A stretch of DNA of 5,748 nucleotides from Bacillota bacterium (GCA_023394215.1 JAEXBH010000141.1:1-5748); one strand, 5' to 3'. Shown: positions 1 through 5,748, numbered from the stretch's first letter. The notes: generated from the letters alone by a model not told the origin. Numbers and translations: made by a program.

Positions 1-1151
1 CTTTTTGCATTTTCTATTACCTTTATAATATTTTCACTTTTACATACATAGGTTTTTTTACTTCCGTCATCCATGGGTATATAATTATCAACAGCAGGTT
101 TTTCCTTACTTTGAGACGGTTTAAGCTTAAGTTTAAATATTTTTTCAAATATATTTATCTTATCCCTATACTTTCTTAAAAGTTCAATGGTATAGTCGGC
201 ATGCCCGGTTAAATACCCCCTATAACCTATTATCTCACAATCCTTGCCTATGGATTCAGCCGAAAAGCTCGCATTTAAAACATCACTTGTTGCTATGGGC
301 AAAAAGATTTTACCGCCCTCTTTTATCATTATACATGACATCATTTCCGTTAATGTGGTACTCTTACAATTAATTATGACATCATAATAATCCTTTTTAT
401 GTAAATTGCCGTCTACAAAATCCTTAATTTGATAAGCGTTTGTTACATTAAGCTCATCAAAAATAGCCTCAAGCTCCGATAAGTCCTGCCCCTGGTCTCT
501 TATATAACCGTGCAGACACCCCTTGTCGGACAACTTGTCTCTAACAGCCAAAGCCGAAAATAAGCCGTTTTTATTACCAACCCCTATAATCAAAACCCTA
601 TCGTCTTCTTTTACAATTTTATTTACCAGGGTAACATTCCCAGCTATATCGATAGCCGACATAAGGATATTTAAAGGAAAATCATCTATTTTTCTTATCA
701 TGGGACTTCTTAAAAACAGGATTGCCCTGCCTTTAACAAATACCTGTCCATAATCCAAATCTATATCCAATATTTCATCTATTATAAGTGGCGTAGCTAT
801 AAGGGAACCGGTACTTATAACTCTGTCTCCTATCTTAAAGTCCCTATTTTTCCTAAATACAGATCCCATATCTATTATTTTACCGGCAAAAATCCCCCCT
901 GTGCCAGTAACAGGATTATGGCATTTTCCTCTTTCAAGGGTTATTTTCATTATTTTTTCTTTTATCTTATCAATATTTCCATTTGAACTCTGATATAGCT
1001 GAAAAAAACTGCAGGCATTTATATTTAAAACTTCAACATCTATCAACACTTCATGATCCTTTATCGGCAAACTCGGATCAATCTTCCAAGCCTTTTCCAA
1101 ATTTGTATATTCCGGAACCAAACTTCTGTCAAAACCATAAATATCACCCAT
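1..1151 (-). CDS. KDD-like (L-erythro-3,5-diaminohexanoate dehydrogenase-like) protein with C-terminal extension, 3'-partial; possible sigma-54 activator
   Basis: The frame opens with ATG at 1151-1149 and stays open to base 1: 383 complete codons, no stop, so the C-terminus is outside the window. A strong AGGAGGTG (1162-1169), 10 nt upstream, supports the start. Seen: residues 35-50 (VLIDVEVLNINACSFF) and 73-86 (ERGKCHNPVTGTGG) match hallmark segments of KDD, the NAD-dependent lysine-fermentation enzyme; FKIGDRV follows at 105-111; a Rossmann-type glycine motif GVGNKNG lies at 190-196; residues 309-320 (GYRGYLTGHADY) correspond to the family's C-terminal GYTKDHA-like motif. KDD enzymes are about 340-350 residues, but this protein passes a polar linker (about 341-366) into YVCKSENIIKVIENAK (368-383). 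That resembles the start of sigma-54 activator AAA+ domains (pattern YI.KS..M..VIE.AKKVA). Inference: either a KDD-like sensor domain fused to an enhancer-binding protein, or an enzyme with an unusual tail. The KDD homology is firm; the regulator reading is moderate because the Walker motifs are not visible. It shares the orientation of the upstream operon but is separated from it by two terminators. Confidence 0.82.
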   Translation of the reverse strand, partial: MGDIYGFDRSLVPEYTNLEKAWKIDPSLPIKDHEVLIDVEVLNINACSFFQLYQSSNGNIDKIKEKIMKITLERGKCHNPVTGTGGIFAGKIIDMGSVFRKNRDFKIGDRVISTGSLIATPLIIDEILDIDLDYGQVFVKGRAILFLRSPMIRKIDDFPLNILMSAIDIAGNVTLVNKIVKEDDRVLIIGVGNKNGLFSALAVRDKLSDKGCLHGYIRDQGQDLSELEAIFDELNVTNAYQIKDFVDGNLHKKDYYDVIINCKSTTLTEMMSCIMIKEGGKIFLPIATSDVLNASFSAESIGKDCEIIGYRGYLTGHADYTIELLRKYRDKINIFEKIFKLKLKPSQSKEKPAVDNYIPMDDGSKKTYVCKSENIIKVIENAK

Positions 1152-1161
1152 AAATAACTTA

Positions 1162-1169
1162 CACCTCCT
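1162..1169 (-). promoter_or_regulatory. Ribosome binding site of the KDD-like gene
   Basis: AGGAGGTG on the minus strand is a near-perfect Shine-Dalgarno sequence. It lies 10 nt before the ATG at 1151, slightly long but acceptable spacing. No other in-frame start lies between it and that ATG, so it fixes the start. Confidence 0.85.
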
Positions 1170-1326
1170 ATATAAATATTTAATATAGGCCCTTAAGACA
1201 TATAACTCTTAAACTCATCAGGCTTTAATCTTCTTTAATACTAATTAAAATTTTATCATATTTTAAGATAAATCTAAAGGTCTTTTATTATATTTTTAAG
1301 CATTTATCGACTTATTCCGGAAATTG

Positions 1327-1362
1327 AATTGAAATAATTATTACGAAATAATAAATTCAATT
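1327..1362. repeat. Imperfect inverted repeat, 16-nt arms
   Basis: Arms 1327-1342 (AATTGAAATAATTATT) and 1347-1362 (AATAATAAATTCAATT) are complementary at 13 of 16 positions around the 4-nt loop ACGA. The outer seven pairs and inner six are perfect, with three mismatches between. There is no T-tract at its leftward end, so it does not look like a terminator. Possible roles are a protein-binding dyad upstream of the KDD-like gene or an RNA hairpin; AT-rich chance pairing is also plausible. Confidence 0.4.
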
Positions 1363-1382
1363 ATTCAATATAAGCTTTTATG

Positions 1383-1410
1383 AAAAAAATAAAATATCAG
1401 CACTGATATT
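1383..1410 (-). terminator. Second intrinsic terminator of the kinase operon
   Basis: On the minus strand, AATATCAG (1410-1403) and CTGATATT (1400-1393) form a perfect 8-bp inverted repeat around 2 nt (effectively 7 bp with a tetraloop). It is followed directly by TTATTTTTTT (1392-1383). It has the layout of a rho-independent terminator and lies immediately after the first one. Confidence 0.75.
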
Positions 1411-1446
1411 AAAGAAAAAACAGAGACAAATATTTCTAAATGTCTC
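1411..1446 (-). terminator. First intrinsic terminator of the kinase operon
   Basis: On the minus strand, GAGACA (1446-1441) pairs with TGTCTC (1428-1423) across a 12-nt loop. TG and then TTTTTTCTTT (1420-1411) follow. It lies 41 nt after the stop codon of the FGGY kinase. The 6-bp stem is modest, which may be why a second terminator follows directly. Confidence 0.7.
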
Positions 1447-1487
1447 CATTTATAAATCCAACCTTACGTTGACACCATATTTAAAAT

Positions 1488-3020
1488 TCACCTTATCAGT
1501 CTGTCAAGTTCGTGCATATACTTCTTATTTGCCTGATAAAGCTCATCATAAACCCTATAATAGGCTTCATATTTTTCAGTATTTTCAAAATTCGGTCTAT
1601 AGATTTTACCGCTTTTTATCAATTTTCCGGCATGGACAAAATCTTTTTTATGGCCTGTACCTATCATAGCCATAAGGGCATCTCCATATGAGGCCCCTAA
1701 GGTTACTGCCGGAGTCCTAAGCTCCATACCCAAAACGTCGGACAGCATTTGTATCCATAGGTGATTTTTTGTGCCTCCGCCTGTAATCATTATATTTTTA
1801 ATGTTTACATTAAGACTTTTAAATATCTCAAAATGCTGTTTAATGGAAAAACAAACTCCCTCATAAGCAGCTCTGACTATATCTCTCCTATCATGGTTTA
1901 AGCTAAGCCCTATAATCATACCCTTGGCTTTCTCATCATTTATAGGGGTCCTTTCTCCCGCAAAATAAGGCAAAATCACAAGCCCCCTACTTCCTACAGG
2001 TACATTGTCCATATCATTCATCATTATCTGATATGTATTTAGACCACCATCTTTTTCAGCACTCAACTCCTCCCTGTAATAGATATCCCTTATCCATTTA
2101 GTTAAGGCACCTGATGTGTTGGTCCCTGCAGATATATCATATGTGTTCGGTACAATAAATGATTCTCTCCAAAGCCTTTCATCATCGTAGAATTTCTCAG
2201 TACAAAGAATCATGTAAACTGTTGAACCCATCCGAATAAGCATATCTCCGGGGCTCATAACTCCGCAACTTATAGCCTCAGCTCCGGAATCATCCCCACC
2301 TGTTATTACAGGCGTCCCTTTTGCCAAACCGGTATCTTTTGAAGCCTCTTCCGTTACAAAACCGGCTATGTCCGTTGTCCACAAAATTTTTGACAATTGA
2401 TCCGGACTGCAAATTCCATCGCAATATTTCGGATCCGGCTTACCCTCGCTTCCATATAAAGGATTAAAACTTGCCAAACCCAAAAATCTGTCAATAGTAT
2501 AATTTGAAGTCAACTTATAAGTCAAATAAGATGAAGCTGTCAAAAATTTATGGGTCTTTTTATAGATTTCAGGTTCATTTCTCTTAATCCACAATATCTT
2601 AGGTGCTATATCACTGGACCCCAAGGGTCTGCCAAAAAGTCTAAGAACCTCATCTTGACCCCATTTATCGGTAAGTATTTTACATTCCTCCATTGCCCTT
2701 GCATCTATGCCGTAAAGTATTGCCTTTCTTAAAGGCTTACCATCTATATCAACAGGAAGACAGTCGGAACTTAAAGCACTCAACCCTACACCCTTAATTT
2801 GTTCAGGATCTATCCCGGCATCACTTATAATCCTCTTTGAAAGTATACACAAATCCTTGTACCAAATTTCATCAGCATCATGTTCAAAATAATTGGGTTT
2901 TGGATTTTCAAGTCCGTGTTCCTTTGAAGCGCTTACTACAAGCCTTCCCTCTTCATCGAGTAAAGCCGCCTTGCTTTCATTAGTTCCGACATCAATACCT
3001 AAAAAATATTTCTTTTCCAT
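1488..3020 (-). CDS. FGGY-family carbohydrate kinase (xylulokinase-like), substrate unknown
   Basis: A 510-residue cytoplasmic protein of normal length for FGGY kinases, which transfer the gamma-phosphate of ATP to a sugar or polyol. Seen: the N-terminal phosphate-binding motif GIDVGTNESKAAL (8-20); the segment LSALSSDCLPVD (80-91) and AILYGIDARA (100-109), near the sugar site in this family; TGGDDSGAEA (240-249) with the probable catalytic base D243; GSTVYMIL (265-272); YFAGERTPIND (352-362); and the adenosine-binding motif ITGGGTKNHLWIQMLSDVLG (412-431). All core motifs are present, so it should be active. The YGIDARA signature places it with xylulokinase-like proteins of undefined sugar, so I do not name it xylB. 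The ATG is 6 nt after the BtpA stop with only a weak TGAGG (3025-3029) overlapping that stop, so translation probably depends on re-initiation. It is the last gene of the operon. Family call very sure; substrate unknown. Confidence 0.95.
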   Translation of the reverse strand: MEKKYFLGIDVGTNESKAALLDEEGRLVVSASKEHGLENPKPNYFEHDADEIWYKDLCILSKRIISDAGIDPEQIKGVGLSALSSDCLPVDIDGKPLRKAILYGIDARAMEECKILTDKWGQDEVLRLFGRPLGSSDIAPKILWIKRNEPEIYKKTHKFLTASSYLTYKLTSNYTIDRFLGLASFNPLYGSEGKPDPKYCDGICSPDQLSKILWTTDIAGFVTEEASKDTGLAKGTPVITGGDDSGAEAISCGVMSPGDMLIRMGSTVYMILCTEKFYDDERLWRESFIVPNTYDISAGTNTSGALTKWIRDIYYREELSAEKDGGLNTYQIMMNDMDNVPVGSRGLVILPYFAGERTPINDEKAKGMIIGLSLNHDRRDIVRAAYEGVCFSIKQHFEIFKSLNVNIKNIMITGGGTKNHLWIQMLSDVLGMELRTPAVTLGASYGDALMAMIGTGHKKDFVHAGKLIKSGKIYRPNFENTEKYEAYYRVYDELYQANKKYMHELDRLIR

Positions 3021-3026
3021 AAAGCC

Positions 3027-3857
3027 TCACAATTCTTTTCTAAGCTCGTAAACTACTTCCATAAACTCCTTGACCCTATTTATATCAACAGGAAGGTTGC
3101 CTCCATTTTCATCCTGCAGCAGTCCTCCTTTCTTGAAATAGGTACCAACTACAGCCCCATCTGCAAATCTCAGCTTATCTCTGATAGTTGTCGGCTTACA
3201 TCCCGTATTTGCAAAAATCATTGTTTCCGGCAGCGCCTCTTTAACATCCCTCAAAAGACTTTCGTCAACATCGGCTCCTGCAGAAGATGCTGATATGCAA
3301 AGCCCTTCTGCTCCGGTTTTAAAAACTGTGGATTTTGCAATATCGGAAAGTCTTCTATTATCAAGATTTACATCAGATTCAGGATTTATAAAATAAAGCA
3401 TTTTAAGCTTATTCAATCTCAGCTCAGCCTTCCTTCTCAAAAGACTTGAAAAGTCATTATTATAAAAACCTCCATCTCCTACATAAACTCCCGAAAATGT
3501 ACCTCTGCAAAAATCCGCTTCCACAGCACAGGCAAGCTCTATGGTAGCCTTGGCATCCGATATGGCATCAACGCCGAATGGTATGCTTATGTCATTTCTT
3601 AACTGCCCTATAATTCTCGCCATTACAGCAACCGTCACAAAATCCATCCTCCTTTGATAAGGAAAACTGAATTCATTTGATATTAGAACTCCGTCTACAC
3701 CGCCATCTATCAAGGATTTCAAATCCTTCCTCGCCATAGAAACTATTTCTTCTATCCCCCTATCATAGCCGTACCTGGGATCTCCCGGCAAGGCTGGAAG
3801 GTGAAGCATCCCTATTATAGGCTTTTTTACCCCAAACATTTCTTCAGTCCAAAGCAT
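3027..3857 (-). CDS. BtpA/SgcQ-family TIM-barrel protein
   Basis: A 276-residue soluble protein of the family's usual length. Seen: the N-terminal hallmark PIIGMLHLPALPGDP (13-27); a first-strand acidic region GGVDGVLISNEFSFPY (52-67); IPFGVDAISDAKATIELA (92-109), the counterpart of the family's G.N.L.ND...A..IA pattern; GTFSGVYVGDGG (119-130); TGAEGLCISASSAGADVDESLL (181-202); and the phosphate-binding-like C-terminal strands FADGAVVGTYFKKGG (231-245) followed by PVDINRVKEFM (256-266). Known: cyanobacterial BtpA was linked to photosystem I accumulation, while bacterial relatives such as SgcQ lie in sugar operons with no proven reaction. Inferred: a sugar-phosphate-handling enzyme (aldolase, isomerase or epimerase-like) acting after one of the neighbouring kinases. 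AAGGGGGA (3861-3868) just upstream fixes the start. It sits 22 nt after the GntR gene and 6 nt before the kinase gene. Confidence 0.9.
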   Translation of the reverse strand: MLWTEEMFGVKKPIIGMLHLPALPGDPRYGYDRGIEEIVSMARKDLKSLIDGGVDGVLISNEFSFPYQRRMDFVTVAVMARIIGQLRNDISIPFGVDAISDAKATIELACAVEADFCRGTFSGVYVGDGGFYNNDFSSLLRRKAELRLNKLKMLYFINPESDVNLDNRRLSDIAKSTVFKTGAEGLCISASSAGADVDESLLRDVKEALPETMIFANTGCKPTTIRDKLRFADGAVVGTYFKKGGLLQDENGGNLPVDINRVKEFMEVVYELRKEL

Positions 3858-3860
3858 ATA

Positions 3861-3868
3861 TCCCCCTT
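3861..3868 (-). promoter_or_regulatory. Ribosome binding site of the BtpA-family gene
   Basis: AAGGGGGA on the minus strand lies 3 nt (or 4-6 nt from its G core) before the ATG at 3857, in the 22-nt gap after the GntR stop. It supports this ATG as the start. Confidence 0.65.
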
Positions 3869-3879
3869 AAAAATTTATC

Positions 3880-4620
3880 TTAAGACCAAAAATCCTTATC
3901 AAATTCCGAGCGAAACCTGCTTTTTTCAGGATTTACATAACTCACGGAATATTCTATAGGCTTATCATCAGCATAAGTTATACATTTCAAAAGAAATACC
4001 GGCGTATCCTTCTTTACCCCTAAAAGCCTTGCCTCATTTTGATCAAGACTTGTGACCTCAAGACTTTGATCGGCGTGGGTAAAGGCTATGTTATAATAAT
4101 CATATATATCATACATGGAAAAATCATTAGTGTTTATATGCATAAGATTTGGAAGTATCTTTGTAGGTACATATATCTCTTCTATGGATAAAGCTTCCTT
4201 ATCAACACTGCTAAGCCTCTTAATATAGTGCAAATCATCTTCTTCACTTATAGAAAATAAGTTTGCAAAAAATGGACCCGCCTTCCTTATATAGCTGTTT
4301 ATAAGGCTGTTTATCGGATCCTTTTTTAATTTTTTCATAGATCTGGTAAAACCTGTAAGCCTATCCAAATCCCTACTTACAGCCTGCCCTATTACAAAAA
4401 CGCCCTTCCCATGAACGGATTGTAAATGCCCGTCACGCTGAAGCTCCATAAGTGCCGCCCTTACAGTCAGCTTACTCACACCATAGGCTTCCGACAAATC
4501 ATTTTCCGAAGGTATAGACTCCCCGGGTAATATCTCTCCATTTAAAATACTTTCCAATAAATCATCTCTGATTTGCTTATATGCCGGTTGGCTCCTCTTT
4601 ATAGTCCTGTCTTTTACCAT
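3880..4620 (-). CDS. GntR-family (HutC/UTRA subfamily) transcriptional regulator
   Basis: A 246-residue DNA-binding regulator of normal length. Seen: an N-terminal GntR winged helix at about 11-77, with YKQIRDDLLESILNGEILPGE (14-34), the recognition-helix region IPSENDLSEAYGVSKLTVRAA (36-56) and the wing GHLQSVHGKGVFV (64-76). A UTRA effector domain follows (about 88-242), with YIKRLSSVDKEALSIEEIYVP (132-152), SLEVTSLDQNEARLLGVKKDTPVF (186-209) and the closing PIEYSVSYVNPEKSRFRSEF (221-240). Known: UTRA domains bind sugars or sugar phosphates, and FrlR-type regulators of this subfamily sit in frl operons. Inferred: it represses this operon and is released by a phosphorylated substrate, perhaps the FrlD product. 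Its ATG overlaps the frlD stop by 7 nt (ATGGTAA), and there is no well-spaced ribosome binding site, so it should be coupled to frlD translation. Confidence 0.95.
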   Translation of the reverse strand: MVKDRTIKRSQPAYKQIRDDLLESILNGEILPGESIPSENDLSEAYGVSKLTVRAALMELQRDGHLQSVHGKGVFVIGQAVSRDLDRLTGFTRSMKKLKKDPINSLINSYIRKAGPFFANLFSISEEDDLHYIKRLSSVDKEALSIEEIYVPTKILPNLMHINTNDFSMYDIYDYYNIAFTHADQSLEVTSLDQNEARLLGVKKDTPVFLLKCITYADDKPIEYSVSYVNPEKSRFRSEFDKDFWS

Positions 4621-5399
4621 GCTCCATCATATCCTATTGTTATCGCACTTCTTTTCGCCCCAGCTTCCATAGATTCTTCTATTGATTTTCCTTGCATAAT
4701 TGAATATAAAAAGCCTGCTATGTAGCTATCACCGGCTCCAAGTGTGTCTATAACAGGGCATTCAATTATGCCGAAGCTGTAAAACTTATGGCCGTCAAAG
4801 GCTAAACTCCCATTTTCCCCTCTTGTAACTATAACTATTTTCGGTCCCATAGCCTGCATTTTTCTCATAAAGGCTTCAAGATCTTCTCTTCCCATATCAT
4901 CATTTGAAAAAAATGCGTAATCTATAAAAGGAATAGTTTTATAAGTTAATTCATCATCCAAATAAGTTGCAAAATCAAATGCCGTATTCATTCCATATCC
5001 CTTGAAATACTCAAATTCATGGGCAACATTTCCCCAAAATCCGCTTACAACAAGGTCGTGTTCTCTGATAAAATCTCTGTTGGCATCAGTAAGTTTGAAA
5101 TCAGCCATTACTCCTTCGTCATAGTCACCCAGAACTCTATCATTATTAACAAGGCTTATCTTGGTCACTGCAGTTTTTCCCTCTTGAACTTGGACATTTG
5201 AAACATCAACTCCTTCTTTAGTCAAACCCTTTATCATTATCTTACCGAAGTCATCAGTTCCCACAGCTCCCACATAGGCACTATTTCCACCTAATTGCCT
5301 TATATAAACTGCTACATTTACAGGATTACCTCCCGGTTTTGCTATATTTTCATTTTCATAATAGTCAATACAATTATCACCGACACAACAAAACTTCAT
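4614..5399 (-). CDS. frlD: Fructoselysine 6-kinase-like PfkB-family sugar kinase
   Basis: A 261-residue cytoplasmic kinase, the same length as E. coli FrlD. Known reaction: fructoselysine + ATP gives fructoselysine 6-phosphate, which FrlB then splits to glucose 6-phosphate and lysine. Seen: the FrlD-type N-terminus VGDNCIDYY (6-14); PfkB signature 1, GGNPVNVAVYIRQLGG (23-38); the FrlD-typical NDRVLGDYDEGVMADF (86-101); VIVTRGENGSLAFDG (188-203); PfkB signature 2, DTLGAGDSYIAGFL (218-231), with catalytic base D224 and the GAGD anion hole; and the C-terminal ending IGYDGAW (255-261), which mirrors FrlD's closing residues. The NDRV..DY.EGVMADF block separates it from ribokinase or fructokinase. 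The start ATG overlaps the upstream GntR stop by 4 nt (ATGA), with AGGAGG 7 nt upstream. No frlB or transporter lies in the window. A related Amadori substrate (psicoselysine, glucoselysine or another fructosamine) cannot be excluded. Confidence 0.88.
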   Translation of the reverse strand: MKFCCVGDNCIDYYENENIAKPGGNPVNVAVYIRQLGGNSAYVGAVGTDDFGKIMIKGLTKEGVDVSNVQVQEGKTAVTKISLVNNDRVLGDYDEGVMADFKLTDANRDFIREHDLVVSGFWGNVAHEFEYFKGYGMNTAFDFATYLDDELTYKTIPFIDYAFFSNDDMGREDLEAFMRKMQAMGPKIVIVTRGENGSLAFDGHKFYSFGIIECPVIDTLGAGDSYIAGFLYSIMQGKSIEESMEAGAKRSAITIGYDGAW

Positions 5400-5748
5400 A
5401 TCTGCTCCTCCTTTTTAATTACCTTCATATGACTGGCAAAAGAATATATTTTGGCATCCGAAATAGACTTGAAAACTTCTATCGGGATTTCCTTATCCTT
5501 CTTATCATAAGTAACACCCTGCATGTATATAGCAGGACTTCCTTGACTTTTGCCGAACAACACCGCCTCTTCTTCTCTGAGACTTGTAAGTGATATGTCC
5601 TGATGTCCGCTGTTAGGAATCAAATCATACCTTAATTCAATAACTGTATAATAAGGAATCTCCGAAAAATCAACTTTTTCCAAACCCTTACACCTTGTCA
5701 GATCCGTATAATTGTATTCCAAAGAGGCCGCTTCCCCATCTATATACC
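5396..5748 (-). CDS. GntR-type regulator, UTRA effector domain, 5'-partial
   Basis: Only the C-terminal ~117 residues are in the window. The frame is open to base 5748, so the true start and the winged-helix domain lie upstream, outside. A TTG at 5722 is not the start: the eight codons before it (reading YIDGEAAS) continue the UTRA fold, matching the usual DGEP.A.E segment. Seen: a UTRA layout with Y-I-D-G-E-A-A-S-L-E at the visible start, then SLREEEAVLFGKSQGSPAIYMQ (in the position of the family's A.EEEA..LG...G.P.L) and VTYDKKDKEIPIEVFKSISD near the end. It shares the domain but only weak identity with the complete GntR regulator two genes downstream, so it is not a recent duplicate. Its TGA overlaps the frlD start by 4 nt, which makes it part of the operon. 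Probable role: a second local regulator sensing a different ligand. The DNA-binding domain is assumed, not seen. Confidence 0.85.
   Translation of the reverse strand, partial: YIDGEAASLEYNYTDLTRCKGLEKVDFSEIPYYTVIELRYDLIPNSGHQDISLTSLREEEAVLFGKSQGSPAIYMQGVTYDKKDKEIPIEVFKSISDAKIYSFASHMKVIKKEEQI
5407..5412 (-). promoter_or_regulatory. Ribosome binding site of frlD
   Basis: A perfect AGGAGG on the minus strand lies 7 nt before the frlD ATG, inside the last codons of the upstream regulator gene. It fixes the frlD start and suggests efficient translation independent of coupling. Confidence 0.85.

Larger units (their letters stand above)
1152..1487. other. 336-bp AT-rich intergenic region
   Basis: No credible gene is present on either strand. 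Reading leftwards it holds two tandem minus-strand terminators (1383-1446), an imperfect inverted repeat (1327-1362), about 150 bp of AT-rich leader without a convincing promoter, and the ribosome binding site of the KDD-like gene. The promoter of that gene should lie here, because the terminators isolate it from the upstream operon. I searched by eye for a sigma-54 element (GG-N10-GC) on the minus strand and found none. A TATAAT at 1287-1292 has no matching -35 box. The leader from there to the ATG is about 135 nt; I did not recognise a riboswitch in it. Confidence 0.7.

Noticed and set aside
523..753. Plus-strand open frame of 76 codons
   Set aside because: Lies entirely antisense to the KDD-like coding frame, which has clear homology; no ribosome binding site or recognisable protein.
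1287..1292. Perfect TATAAT -10 hexamer on the minus strand
   Set aside because: No recognisable -35 box at 16-18 nt, and such hexamers are expected by chance in this AT-rich spacer.
1152..1320. Sigma-54 (-24/-12) promoter for the KDD-like gene
   Set aside because: No GG-N10-GC arrangement on the minus strand; the nearest GG and GC pair (1318 to about 1300) is 15 nt apart.
1152..1320. Lysine riboswitch (L-box) in the leader of the KDD-like gene
   Set aside because: The link to lysine made it worth looking for, but the leader is AT-rich, short and lacks the conserved G-rich core I would expect.
1469..1669. Plus-strand open frame of 66 codons
   Set aside because: Overlaps the 3' end of the FGGY kinase on the opposite strand; composition matches an antisense shadow.
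2550..2732. Plus-strand open frame of 60 codons
   Set aside because: Fully inside the FGGY kinase gene on the opposite strand; no independent support.
1488..3020. Naming the FGGY kinase xylB
   Set aside because: Core motifs are only family-level; no xylose isomerase neighbour, and the YGIDARA-type subgroup covers many substrates.
5019..5593. Two plus-strand open frames (5019-5201 and 5339-5593)
   Set aside because: Antisense to frlD and the partial GntR gene, both of which have strong domain matches.

Overview
The window comes from a low-G+C, Gram-positive-type anaerobe. The DNA is AT-rich, with many ATA, AGA and AGG codons, AGGAGG-type ribosome binding sites and rho-independent terminators. 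The gene content points to an amino-acid-fermenting member of the Clostridia or Tissierellia. This placement is inferred from composition and gene families; there is no rRNA or other marker. All genes lie on the minus strand, so transcription runs from the right end of the window to the left.

Right block (about 5748 to 1488): a tight five-gene operon. In transcription order it holds the C-terminal half of a GntR/UTRA regulator cut by the window edge, a PfkB-family kinase that looks like fructoselysine 6-kinase (frlD), a complete second GntR/UTRA regulator, a BtpA/SgcQ-family TIM-barrel protein and an FGGY carbohydrate kinase. Junctions are a 4-nt overlap, a 7-nt overlap, a 22-nt gap and a 6-nt gap, so the genes are very probably co-transcribed and partly translationally coupled. 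The operon ends in two consecutive intrinsic terminators (about 1446 to 1383). Its promoter, and any deglycase or transporter genes, would lie outside the window.

Middle (1152 to 1487): a 336-bp AT-rich intergenic region with the two terminators, one imperfect inverted repeat and the strong ribosome binding site of the next gene.

Left block (1151 to 1): an open frame running off the left edge. Its first ~340 residues resemble L-erythro-3,5-diaminohexanoate dehydrogenase (KDD), an enzyme of lysine fermentation. The frame does not stop where KDD enzymes normally end. It continues through a polar linker into residues that look like the first segment of a sigma-54 activator AAA+ domain. The gene may therefore encode a regulator that uses a KDD-like domain as a sensor of lysine-fermentation intermediates.

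Taken together: fructoselysine (the Amadori adduct of glucose and lysine) is phosphorylated by FrlD and, in known pathways, split by a deglycase to glucose 6-phosphate and lysine. Lysine could then enter the pathway to which KDD belongs. The adjacency suggests a link between Amadori-compound use and lysine fermentation, but the FGGY kinase and BtpA protein are not part of the classical frl pathway and may mark a variant route.
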